From: Planctomycetota bacterium
GTDB taxonomy: Bacteria > Planctomycetota > Phycisphaerae > UBA1845
Reading direction: 5' to 3'
Assembly: GCA_022561255.1 (NCBI GenBank)
Contig: JADFRO010000133.1
Span: 1-7,716, forward strand
DNA length: 7,716 nt
Shown here: piece by piece, positions 1 to 5,995 of the stretch
Layout of the letters: every line of letters begins with the position of its first letter
Position numbering within the stretch: the stretch's first letter is position 1
Translations under genes and position numbers: made by a program
The notes under the pieces: model-generated
Told to the model about the DNA's origin: nothing
Seen by the model: the letters and a program-made list of their open reading frames with translations, nothing else
The model's database searches: none

Positions 1-715
1 TGACAACGTCATCGAGACGGTTCGACAACTCCGAAAGCGCTACGAAATCGAGATCATCGCCGGTAACATCGCTACGGCTGAGGCTGCGAAAGATCTGATC
101 GACGCCGGGGCAAACGCCTTGAAGGTGGGGATCGGCCCCGGAAGCATCTGCACGACGCGCATGGTTTCGGGCGTCGGCGTCCCGCAACTCTCCGCTATCA
201 TGAACGTCGCCAGTGTGGCGCTGCCCGCCCACGTACCCGTCATCGCCGACGGTGGGATTCGTCAATCGGGCGATATCGTCAAGGCGCTGGCAGCCGGAGC
301 CCAGACGGTCATGCTCGGCTCGCTTCTGGCCGGAATCGAAGAAGCTCCCGGCGAGACGGTGACGTGGAAGGGACGTCGCTTCAAGGAATACCGTGGTATG
401 GGATCGCTGGGAGCCATGGTCAAGGGCTCGGCTGAGCGGTACGCACAGGATCCCTCAGCCGGCAAGGGAAAGCTCGTGCCGGAGGGTGTCGAAGGTCGCG
501 TGCCGTTCCGCGGTCCGCTCAGCGATCTGGTGTATCAACTTGTTGGCGGCATCCGCGCTGGAATGGGTTACTGCGGCGCCGCAAGCGTGGACGATCTGAG
601 AGCAACCGCGACGTTCTGTCGAGTGTCCGCAGCCGGGATGACCGAATCTCACGCGCACGACGTGTTCATAACCAAGGAGTCACCCAACTATGCCCCCGAC
701 TATCGGAATCCGTAA
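1..715 (+). CDS. guaB: IMP dehydrogenase, 3' part (5' end outside window)
   Basis: This gene encodes the NAD-dependent oxidation of IMP to XMP, the first committed step of guanine nucleotide synthesis, in the cytoplasm. The frame is open from base 2, giving 237 visible residues; the start and the usual CBS-domain region are off the left edge. The catalytic loop GPGSICTTR is present, with the active-site cysteine codon at 149-151. It is followed by the phosphate-binding stretch VIADGGIRQSGDIVKALAAG, the GSLLAG segment, the GMGSLGAM motif, and the mobile flap ending KLVPEGVEGRVPFRG. The C-terminus (QLVGGIRAGMGYCGA, then HAHDVFITKESPNYAP) matches the family and looks complete. The next gene begins 26 nt before this stop, so the two are probably cotranscribed. 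The guaA gene for the following step lies downstream on the same strand. Identification is near certain from the family motifs. Confidence 0.97.
   Translation, partial: DNVIETVRQLRKRYEIEIIAGNIATAEAAKDLIDAGANALKVGIGPGSICTTRMVSGVGVPQLSAIMNVASVALPAHVPVIADGGIRQSGDIVKALAAGAQTVMLGSLLAGIEEAPGETVTWKGRRFKEYRGMGSLGAMVKGSAERYAQDPSAGKGKLVPEGVEGRVPFRGPLSDLVYQLVGGIRAGMGYCGAASVDDLRATATFCRVSAAGMTESHAHDVFITKESPNYAPDYRNP
674..679 (+). promoter_or_regulatory. Shine-Dalgarno site for the lipoprotein gene, inside guaB
   Basis: AAGGAG lies 10 nt before the ATG at 690, within the last codons of guaB. It is the strongest ribosome-binding sequence seen in the window and is the reason for choosing the overlapping start at 690 rather than an internal start. 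It lets ribosomes load on the guaB transcript before the guaB stop codon. Confidence 0.7.
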
Positions 716-1208
716 TACGGCGTCGGTTTCTCGTTGTGCGACGCGCCCCACGCACCGTGGGCTCGAGGTGCTGCTTTGTCTCTCGATGATGGTCGTCGGC
801 GGCTGCCAGACGTTCTCCAATCCCTACCACGACGACCTCGCCGATCGCCAAGCGGTTACCACCGCCTCGGTCGAGGGCGTTCACGCGGCGACGATCGCGC
901 AGCGAGCGGTCGCGCCGCCTCGCGGTAACGTCAAGGTTGTGGCGCCCAAGGACGGAACCGTCACGCACGGACCGCTGTACTTTGAGGATCCTTCGGAAGA
1001 AAGCGGCAGCGAGGATGGTCAATTCTCCTGGACCAATGAAGATTTCGTGCAGATCGTCACGTGGCGTGCGCGTTTTCTGGTGAACGTCCTGCTGCTTCCG
1101 GTGAGCGCTGTTATAACGCCGCCGTCGCAGACGATGGCTAGTGATGGGCGGCCAAGCCGCGAAGTCTTTGGAATGATCTACGACGCGGATCGCTGGGAAG
1201 GCAAGTAG
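690..1208 (+). CDS. small putative lipoprotein, function unknown
   Basis: I do not recognise a named family for this 172-residue protein. The N-terminus has an arginine-containing n-region, a hydrophobic stretch around residues 25-38 (LEVLLCLSMMVVGG) and a cysteine at residue 39 in the context VVGGC-QTF, which fits a signal peptidase II lipobox. The mature part would be about 134 residues. It has a polar middle with an acidic run (EDPSEESGSEDG, residues 99-110) and, near the C-terminus, a hydrophobic segment at about 129-143 (FLVNVLLLPVSAVIT) that could touch or enter a membrane. The n-region of about 24 residues is long for a lipoprotein signal, so a later start cannot be excluded, but the AAGGAG site supports 690. 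It overlaps the guaB end by 26 nt, so translation may be coupled. Export and lipid anchoring are inferred; no function can be assigned. Confidence 0.8.
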   Translation: MPPTIGIRNTASVSRCATRPTHRGLEVLLCLSMMVVGGCQTFSNPYHDDLADRQAVTTASVEGVHAATIAQRAVAPPRGNVKVVAPKDGTVTHGPLYFEDPSEESGSEDGQFSWTNEDFVQIVTWRARFLVNVLLLPVSAVITPPSQTMASDGRPSREVFGMIYDADRWEGK

Positions 1209-1237
1209 TGCCGTGTTTCATATAAGTTCCACGATTA

Positions 1238-1331
1238 CCTGAGCCGCGGGCTTTAGCCCGCGCGGTGGTCCAAGGGAAGACGATGCTGCGAACTTTCGCG
1301 ACACCGCGCAGGCTAAAGCCTGCGGCCCGGG
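1238..1331. repeat. REPIN-like pair of inverted palindromic units
   Basis: Two 30-nt units lie in opposite orientation, at 1238-1267 (minus) and 1302-1331 (plus), separated by 34 nt. Each reads CACCGCGC-R-GGCTAAAGCC-Y-GCGGC-Y-C-R-GG, and 26 of 30 positions are identical. Each unit is itself a hairpin: 1245-1262 (stem CGCGGGCT/AGCCCGCG) and 1307-1324 (stem CGCAGGCT/AGCCTGCG), both 8 bp with a 2-nt centre. The two units differ at paired stem positions (G-C in one, A-T in the other), so the stem is kept. This layout matches REP doublets (REPINs), which are spread by RAYT transposases in other bacteria; no RAYT gene is in the window. The pair fills most of the 209-nt gap between the lipoprotein gene and the zinc-ribbon gene. 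As RNA it could attenuate or stabilise the transcript. There is no T-tract, so it is not a typical terminator. Confidence 0.75.
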
Positions 1332-1417
1332 AAGACCCCTAAACCGATGCGTGACGGAACAATAGCGCGAAACCCGGCGGCTTTTCTTCACAGGCGATCG
1401 CAACCTGCGAGAGCAAG

Positions 1418-2362
1418 TTGAATCTTTCCGGTACGAAAGCAGGCGGACGGGGCGGGGCTGCGGTTCGCTGTCCCGCGTGCGGGCAGCGGATCGAATCGCA
1501 GCCATCGTGTCCGTTGTGCGGTTTCGATTTGGGCGACGATCGTGTGACCAACGCCGACGTGACCCCTTTCGCCACGACCTTCGCCGCCGGCGAAGGAGGC
1601 CGATGGGCGATGTGCAAATGGGTGTTCCTCGCCGGAAAGGAACGTCTAAAGCACGTTGCCCTCATGCGGGCCTCGGCAGCGTCGAAGCGGTTCTGCGCGA
1701 TCAACGTACTAGCCGTCACCCTGGGCTTGGGCTTGGTCCAGGCGACACACGCCGGATGGCATCGCGGAGGCGATTCCTTCGAAGCGGCGAAACCGACCGG
1801 TCGAGGCTGGCTGGCGGTTGTTAAGTCGCCCGGGACGTCTGTTTCGGCGATCGAAGAACGTGTCGAGCTTTGGTGGAATCCAGCTCAGGCGATCGTTGGC
1901 GGCGCTGTCGGTCTGATCGCGGCCCTCGCGGTGATCCGTTTGGCGCTCATGCTTGTTCGGATCGGCGCGGAATTATCGCACCTGGAGCGCTATCGTGGGG
2001 AGCAACGCATGACGGCGGCGTTGCACTACAGTACCGCTTGGCTTGCGCCGGTGCTTCTTGCGGTTCTCGTCGTTGCGGCGCGACCGCTTGCGACCTTCGC
2101 GCGTGCCGCAGGATCGGGATGGTATCCCGCGCCTGCGAGCATGAATCTGCTGGCCGGTGTGACCGGTGGTTTTGCGGCGCTTATGTGGTGGTTTTGGCTG
2201 ATCCGTCTGGGTACGACCGCACCTGCGGACATGCGCGGACGTGCGATCGGGTTTTATGCGATCGGTTCACCCGCGCTCGCGATCGCGGCATGCGTGGGAT
2301 GGTGGGTTGGTATGGATCGATTGTCTCGACCGTTGTTTGACTGGTTGAACATGGCTTTTTAA
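1418..2362 (+). CDS. zinc-ribbon polytopic membrane protein, function unknown
   Basis: This 314-residue protein starts with a short zinc-ribbon motif: CPAC at residues 18-21 and CPLC at 31-34, four cysteines spaced to bind one zinc ion. A polar linker follows, then about five hydrophobic segments near residues 92-110, 156-182, 205-228, 242-264 and 276-298. It is therefore an inner-membrane protein, probably with the ribbon in the cytoplasm. The start is uncertain. The frame is open after a stop at 1352-1354, there is no ATG or GTG before the ribbon, and TTG at 1418 is the only usual start codon that keeps it; GAGAG at 1409-1413 lies only 4 nt upstream. The next in-frame ATG, at 1610, would remove the ribbon. 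The stop codon shares one base with the guaA start (TAATG), so guaA translation is likely coupled to this gene. I do not recognise the family; a role in guanine metabolism is not shown by anything in the protein. Confidence 0.82.
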   Translation: MNLSGTKAGGRGGAAVRCPACGQRIESQPSCPLCGFDLGDDRVTNADVTPFATTFAAGEGGRWAMCKWVFLAGKERLKHVALMRASAASKRFCAINVLAVTLGLGLVQATHAGWHRGGDSFEAAKPTGRGWLAVVKSPGTSVSAIEERVELWWNPAQAIVGGAVGLIAALAVIRLALMLVRIGAELSHLERYRGEQRMTAALHYSTAWLAPVLLAVLVVAARPLATFARAAGSGWYPAPASMNLLAGVTGGFAALMWWFWLIRLGTTAPADMRGRAIGFYAIGSPALAIAACVGWWVGMDRLSRPLFDWLNMAF

Positions 2363-3924
2363 TGACCACTACGAAACCACCTGAAACGATTATCGTCGTC
2401 GACTTCGGCGCTCAATACGCTCAACTGATCGCGCGCCGCGTTCGAGAGAACCACGTCCACAGCTTTATCGTCGGACCCAACGTCACCGCGAAGCAGCTCA
2501 AAGAACACAACGCGGTGGGGATGATCTTCTCCGGCGGGCCGTCGAGCGTTTACGCCAAGGACGCGCCACGCTGCCGTGACGAGATCATGGAGCTGGGGCT
2601 TCCGATTCTGGGAATCTGTTACGGGATGCAGCTCGGGTGTCAGATGCTCGGAAGTGACGTCAAACCGGCTGCGTCCGGTGAGTTCGGACGGACGCAGATC
2701 GAGATCATCGACCGAGACGTACTTTTTTCCCACGTGCCGACCGATACCGCCGTATGGATGAGTCACGGCGACATCGTTAAGGAACTATCGAATGACTTCG
2801 TGGCTTTGGCCCGCAGCAAGAGCTGCCCCTTTGTGGCCGTACGCCACAAAGTTAAGCCCTTTTTTGGCGTACAGTTTCATCCGGAGGTTACACACACGCC
2901 GTGTGGCGGACAGATCATTCGCAATTTCGTCTACGACGCCTGCGGCTGCACCGGGGACTGGCAAGTCAGCAACGTGGTCAAAACCAGCATCGACAATATC
3001 CGCCGCCAGGTGGGCGACAAGGCGCGGGTGCTCTGCGGACTCTCCGGCGGCGTTGATAGCAGCGTAACGGCTGCGTTGATCCACGCGGCGATTGGAGATC
3101 GGCTCAGTTGTATTTTCGTGGACAACGGGCTATTGCGTAACCGCGAGGTCGATCTGGTCGCGGGTACGTTCCGTCAGCATTTCAACGTCGACCTGCACGT
3201 CGTCGACGCGGCCGATCAGTTCCTCAGTAAGCTCGAAGGCGTTAGCGACCCGCAGCAAAAGCGCATCATCATCGGTCACGAATTTATCGAGGTGTTCAAG
3301 ACCGAGGCGAAGCGGTTTACGGACGCTCGTTTCCTCGCGCAGGGAACGCTCTATCCCGATGTGATCGAGTCCGGCCACAGCGCCGGCGGTCGTACAGCCA
3401 ACATCAAACTGCATCACAACGTCGGTGGTTTGCCGAGTGAGCTGGGGTTCGAGCTGGTGGAACCGCTGCGAGACTTGTTCAAAGACGAGGCTCGCCGCGT
3501 CGGAGAACATCTCGGTCTTCCCGACGAAATCGTCTGGCGCCATCCTTTTCCCGGGCCCGGACTCGCTGTGCGGATCATCGGGCCGGTGACGCGGGAACGC
3601 CTGGCCCTCGTGCGTGCGGCCGACGACATCATCCTCGAAGAGATTCGTGCAGCCGGTTGGTACAACAAGATCGCCCAGGCGTTCGGCGTGCTCATTCCGG
3701 TCGCGACGGTGGGGGTTATGGGTGACGATCGCAGTTACGCCGGTCAGCACATCGTGGCGGTCCGGTTCGTCGAGAGCGCCGACTTCATGACGGCCGACTG
3801 GGTCCACATCGACCACGACATTCTCGCACGGATATCCAACCGGATCATCAACGAGGTGGCCGGCGTCAACCGCGTCGTTTACGACATTTCGTCCAAACCG
3901 CCCGCCACCATCGAGTGGGAGTAG
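2362..3924 (+). CDS. guaA: GMP synthase (glutamine-hydrolysing)
   Basis: GuaA makes GMP from XMP, ATP and glutamine in the cytoplasm and completes the branch begun by GuaB. The 520-residue protein is full length for the two-domain form. The N-terminal class I glutamine amidotransferase domain (about 8-195) has FSGGPSSVY at 56-64, the nucleophile elbow GICYGMQL with Cys86, and FHPEV with His173 and Glu175, a complete catalytic triad. The ATP pyrophosphatase domain begins near 201 and carries the P-loop SGGVDSS at 228-234 and QGTLYPDVIES at 327-337. The C-terminal dimerisation and XMP-binding domain includes RHPFPGPGLAVR at 393-404 and ends with the canonical SKPPATIEWE. The ATG overlaps the preceding stop by one base and the N-terminus MTTTKPPETIIVVDFGAQY aligns with the family, so the start is secure. 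No catalytic residue is missing. Confidence 0.99.
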   Translation: MTTTKPPETIIVVDFGAQYAQLIARRVRENHVHSFIVGPNVTAKQLKEHNAVGMIFSGGPSSVYAKDAPRCRDEIMELGLPILGICYGMQLGCQMLGSDVKPAASGEFGRTQIEIIDRDVLFSHVPTDTAVWMSHGDIVKELSNDFVALARSKSCPFVAVRHKVKPFFGVQFHPEVTHTPCGGQIIRNFVYDACGCTGDWQVSNVVKTSIDNIRRQVGDKARVLCGLSGGVDSSVTAALIHAAIGDRLSCIFVDNGLLRNREVDLVAGTFRQHFNVDLHVVDAADQFLSKLEGVSDPQQKRIIIGHEFIEVFKTEAKRFTDARFLAQGTLYPDVIESGHSAGGRTANIKLHHNVGGLPSELGFELVEPLRDLFKDEARRVGEHLGLPDEIVWRHPFPGPGLAVRIIGPVTRERLALVRAADDIILEEIRAAGWYNKIAQAFGVLIPVATVGVMGDDRSYAGQHIVAVRFVESADFMTADWVHIDHDILARISNRIINEVAGVNRVVYDISSKPPATIEWE

Positions 3925-3965
3925 CTTCGCGTTTCTGCACAAAGAGGCCGCTGCGGCGACGCCGG

Positions 3966-4361
3966 TTACGAATCCAGAATCCACTTCACGACCGGCGTCG
4001 AGGCTTGGTCGAAATCGTATTCGCGTAGGTGAGCCTTGGATGTCCAGCGGATGTCGGCGTAGGGCCCTCGCTTCGCTTCGCCATCGACGACCCCGCAGAA
4101 AAAGTAGCGTAGCTGCACGTCGCGCGCGTTCACTTCGGCGACGATCGGTGGTTGACCGATCACAATCTCAACGCAGAGGCCCAGGTCCGCCTCGACGATG
4201 CGGCGCATGGCGACCTCGGGCGGTTCGCCCGCGGCGATCGATCCTCTGGGAAAACTCCACAGTCTCTCCCCATCCGCTGCGAGCTCGGTTAATGCAATGA
4301 GGAAATGCTGATCGTGGCGCTCGATGATAGCCGCCGCGTAGCTTGGCTTGGGATCGGTCAT
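3966..4361 (-). CDS. Nudix-fold protein with degenerate Nudix box
   Basis: This 131-residue protein has the Nudix fold pattern: an N-terminal strand (SYAAAIIERHDQHFLIAL), LWSFPRGSIAAGE before the helix, and a C-terminal RYFFCGVVDG...ADIRWTSKAHLREYDFD typical of the family. Intact Nudix enzymes hydrolyse nucleoside diphosphates linked to another group, using the box G-x5-E-x7-R-E-U-x-E-E-x-G-U. Here Gly40, Glu46, Arg54, Gly61 and Leu62 fit, but the three expected glutamates are Ile55, Ala58 and Asp59. Two of the replaced glutamates usually bind the catalytic metal, so activity may be weak, altered or lost, and a ligand-sensing role is possible. Start choice: the ATG at 4361 gives a normal short N-terminus; a GTG at 4382 would add seven residues and sits 13 nt after the upstream gene. 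Neither has a clear ribosome-binding site. It is the last gene of the minus-strand cluster and converges on guaA. Confidence 0.85.
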   Translation of the reverse strand: MTDPKPSYAAAIIERHDQHFLIALTELAADGERLWSFPRGSIAAGEPPEVAMRRIVEADLGLCVEIVIGQPPIVAEVNARDVQLRYFFCGVVDGEAKRGPYADIRWTSKAHLREYDFDQASTPVVKWILDS

Positions 4362-4395
4362 GAGAAAGACCGCGTCTCGCACCGGGCGAGAGGCG

Positions 4396-5160
4396 TTACG
4401 TCGTGGCGTTCGATCCGGGTGTCGGCTTTAGCGCCCAAGTCTGTGAAGCGATTCCAAACGCCAGCAGCGCGATCGACAGTACGACGCGCACCGCCCACCA
4501 GCCTCGCATCTGGGAAAACCGCATCGCGCGGTTGATGTGCAACAGATCCTCTTTCGCCAGCGAGCCGTTTGTGAGGGCCCAACGAGCGTAGCCGAGCGTT
4601 CCGCCGGGCGGATATCGATTGGACAGGAAAGCTCGAACCTCTGCCGCGACGACTTCTCGAAATTGTCCCGGCCCCATCCCTTGCAGGTCGCGTGTTGTCC
4701 GAATGGCTCTGTCCGCGACGTCTTGCGGGAACCCCCGGGCCTCCAGATCGATCGAAACAGTCCAGACGAAGGCGACCAGAACCGTCGTACCGATCAGCAC
4801 AACCGCTGGGGAATAGGGTCGGCGTGAAGCGGCGAGTCGATAAACGACCGCGCCGATTACGAGACCGAAGAGTGCGAAGAAAAACACTCCGGTGAAAAAC
4901 GGAAGCGCGACTGCGAAAGATAGAAGCTTAGCCAGGGGAAGCGAAACGATCGCCCCGGCGCCGAGGGCGACCCACCATCGCACGCTCGATCGGTTGACCC
5001 CCTCGCCGGCCCCCGCGTCCTGTGCGTTAGTGACGACGCCTTGAATCGCTTCGCTATCTGAAGCACTTGGCTGCGTCGCCGCCGAGGGAATCGGCGCGCG
5101 TACGTCGTGCCCGTCGACTTCGCGCGTCTTGGACTCAGGATTTTGCTTCGTTTCCTGCAT
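4396..5160 (-). CDS. four-helix membrane protein, function unknown
   Basis: I do not recognise a named family for this 254-residue protein. Residues 1-60 are polar and probably disordered (rich in Ala, Ser, Glu and Asp). Hydrophobic segments follow at about 62-83, 84-111, 118-138 and 221-243, the first two forming a tight hairpin. Between the third and fourth helices is a soluble loop of about 80 residues (139-220) with an arginine-rich predicted helix and the stretch YPPGGTLGYARWALTNGSL. If there are four helices, both termini should lie on the same side and the loop on the opposite side or the same side depending on orientation, which I cannot settle. The ATG at 5160 is supported by GGAG 9 nt upstream. 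It overlaps the end of the DUF190 gene by 26 nt, and the Nudix gene follows after a very short gap, so it belongs to the crcB operon. A link to fluoride is inference from position only. Confidence 0.82.
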   Translation of the reverse strand: MQETKQNPESKTREVDGHDVRAPIPSAATQPSASDSEAIQGVVTNAQDAGAGEGVNRSSVRWWVALGAGAIVSLPLAKLLSFAVALPFFTGVFFFALFGLVIGAVVYRLAASRRPYSPAVVLIGTTVLVAFVWTVSIDLEARGFPQDVADRAIRTTRDLQGMGPGQFREVVAAEVRAFLSNRYPPGGTLGYARWALTNGSLAKEDLLHINRAMRFSQMRGWWAVRVVLSIALLAFGIASQTWALKPTPGSNATT

Positions 5161-5500
5161 CGTCGGAGTCTCCGGGGCGATATTGAACCACGTCGACGTT
5201 CTCCAGCGTGACCAACCCCTCGGTCACCATCTCATCGAGCACGGGGAGAAACTTCTCGATCTTCTCGCGCTCGTCGACGATCTCGATCACGATCGGAAGA
5301 TCCTCAGAGAGTCGCAGAATCTTCGACGTATGCAAGCGTGAATGTGCGCCGAACCCCATTCGCCCGTGCAGTACGGTGGCTCCAGCCAAGTGGCGCTCAC
5401 GAGCTTCCACGACGATGGCTTCGTACAGCGAACGATGGTGCCAGCGGTCCGACTCACCCACGAAAATTCGCAGTAGACATCCTTTGGTCATCGGTTTCAT
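5135..5500 (-). CDS. DUF190 family protein linked to CrcB
   Basis: This 121-residue cytoplasmic protein matches the DUF190 family throughout: LRIFVGESDRW near the start (residues 10-20), LYEAIVVEAR at 25-34, the signature LAGATVLHGRMGFG at 38-51, LSEDLPIVIEIVD at 64-76, EKIEKFLPVLDEM at 79-91 and a final LVTLENVDVVQY at 96-107. DUF190 proteins have a PII-like ferredoxin fold and are often encoded beside crcB; their biochemical role is not settled. The start at 5500 is chosen because its ATG overlaps the crcB stop in an ATGA arrangement (4 nt), the usual sign of translational coupling; an in-frame ATG three codons later is the alternative. The same frame stays open upstream, but that part is arginine-rich out-of-frame reading of crcB and is not protein. 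Family assignment is firm; a function in fluoride tolerance is inferred from neighbourhood. Confidence 0.93.
   Translation of the reverse strand: MKPMTKGCLLRIFVGESDRWHHRSLYEAIVVEARERHLAGATVLHGRMGFGAHSRLHTSKILRLSEDLPIVIEIVDEREKIEKFLPVLDEMVTEGLVTLENVDVVQYRPGDSDDAGNEAKS
5170..5173 (-). promoter_or_regulatory. ribosome-binding site fixing the start of the four-helix protein
   Basis: GGAG on the minus strand lies 9 nt before the ATG at 5160, within the end of the DUF190 coding region. It supports the overlapping start at 5160. Confidence 0.5.
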
Positions 5501-5886
5501 GACGCAAGCACCCATTTGGCGATCCGTTGTCCAGCCCACGCCGCCGCCAGGCACGTTGAAACGCTCGCCACTATGTTGAGGACGGCCAGACCGATTTGCC
5601 GATCCTCGGCCAGTTTGAGCGTGTCGAGCGAAAACGTGCTGAAGGTGGTGAATCCGCCGAGCAGGCCGACGAGGATCGCGGTTCGATAAACGGGGTCCAT
5701 TGTGGAGTCTGTGAGACGTTCGCTTAGAAATCCGATGGCCAGGCACCCGGCAACGTTGACGACGAGCGTACCGATGGGAAACAGCACGACCGTTCGTTGA
5801 ACCCAGCCCGCCAGTACGTAGCGAAACATCGAGCCGGCTGCTCCGCCGACACCCACCCAAAGCACCCTGGAGATCGCCTCACCCAT
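5497..5886 (-). CDS. crcB: CrcB/Fluc fluoride ion channel
   Basis: Fluc channels are small inner-membrane proteins that assemble as antiparallel dimers and let toxic fluoride leave the cytoplasm. The 129-residue product has the normal length and four hydrophobic segments (about 8-26, 36-54, 68-90, 98-125). The family signatures are all present: GGAAGSMFRY with Arg22, GTLVVNVAG at 39-47 with the pore asparagine Asn44, and GLLGGFTTFSTFS at 74-86, which contains the central sodium site sequence and the two pore phenylalanines Phe82 and Phe85. A GTG at 5913 would extend the protein by nine polar residues; the ATG at 5886 fits the family length and is preferred, although no strong ribosome-binding site precedes either. 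The stop overlaps the DUF190 start by 4 nt. The 109-nt leader contains a 12-bp palindrome but no convincing fluoride riboswitch. A single gene for a dual-topology homodimer is the expected form. Confidence 0.96.
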   Translation of the reverse strand: MGEAISRVLWVGVGGAAGSMFRYVLAGWVQRTVVLFPIGTLVVNVAGCLAIGFLSERLTDSTMDPVYRTAILVGLLGGFTTFSTFSLDTLKLAEDRQIGLAVLNIVASVSTCLAAAWAGQRIAKWVLAS

Positions 5887-5958
5887 GAATGGTCTCGAAT
5901 CGTTGCGAGTCACGTTTCGCGATCAAGGCGGACCGTCCAGCTCGCGCCGGTATCATCG

Positions 5959-5970
5959 CGCGATATCGCG
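5959..5970. promoter_or_regulatory. 12-bp perfect palindrome upstream of crcB, possible operator
   Basis: CGCGATATCGCG is perfectly self-complementary and lies 72-83 nt before the crcB ATG, in the gap between the anti-sigma-like gene and crcB. It could be a binding site for a dimeric regulator. A chance palindrome in GC-rich DNA is equally possible, and no -35/-10 pair was recognised beside it. Confidence 0.25.
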
Positions 5971-5995
5971 TCGCTGGCAACGTGGGTGGGCGAAT

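Noticed and set aside
1238..1331. Reading the palindromes after the lipoprotein gene as a rho-independent terminator.
   Set aside because: No T-run follows either hairpin, and the two units are homologous inverted copies, which a dispersed repeat explains better.
1870..2340. Open frame overlapping the zinc-ribbon membrane gene in another frame on the plus strand.
   Set aside because: It is rich in Cys, Arg and Gly with no fold pattern, whereas the overlapping frame encodes clear membrane helices and runs into the guaA start.
3130..3984. Long open frame on the minus strand opposite guaA.
   Set aside because: It lies antisense to a complete, motif-perfect guaA and its translation shows no recognisable domain; open antisense frames are expected in GC-rich genes.
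3959..3998. Inverted repeat ACGCCGGT / ACCGGCGT at the guaA-Nudix convergence, as a possible terminator.
   Set aside because: The arms are 8 bp with a 24-nt loop, no T-tract follows on either strand, and most of it is Nudix coding sequence.
5501..5860. Upstream in-frame extension of the DUF190 gene.
   Set aside because: The extension is Arg/His/Gly-rich out-of-frame reading of crcB; the ATGA overlap and the DUF190 N-terminal motif place the start at 5500.
5887..5962. Possible fluoride riboswitch in the crcB leader (minus strand GCGC stem at 5944-5961 enclosing a loop beginning GATGA).
   Set aside because: The loop would need a downstream partner resembling GGTATC within the conserved TGATG..CCTAC region, and neither is present in the next 60 nt; the overlap with a simple palindrome explains the stem.
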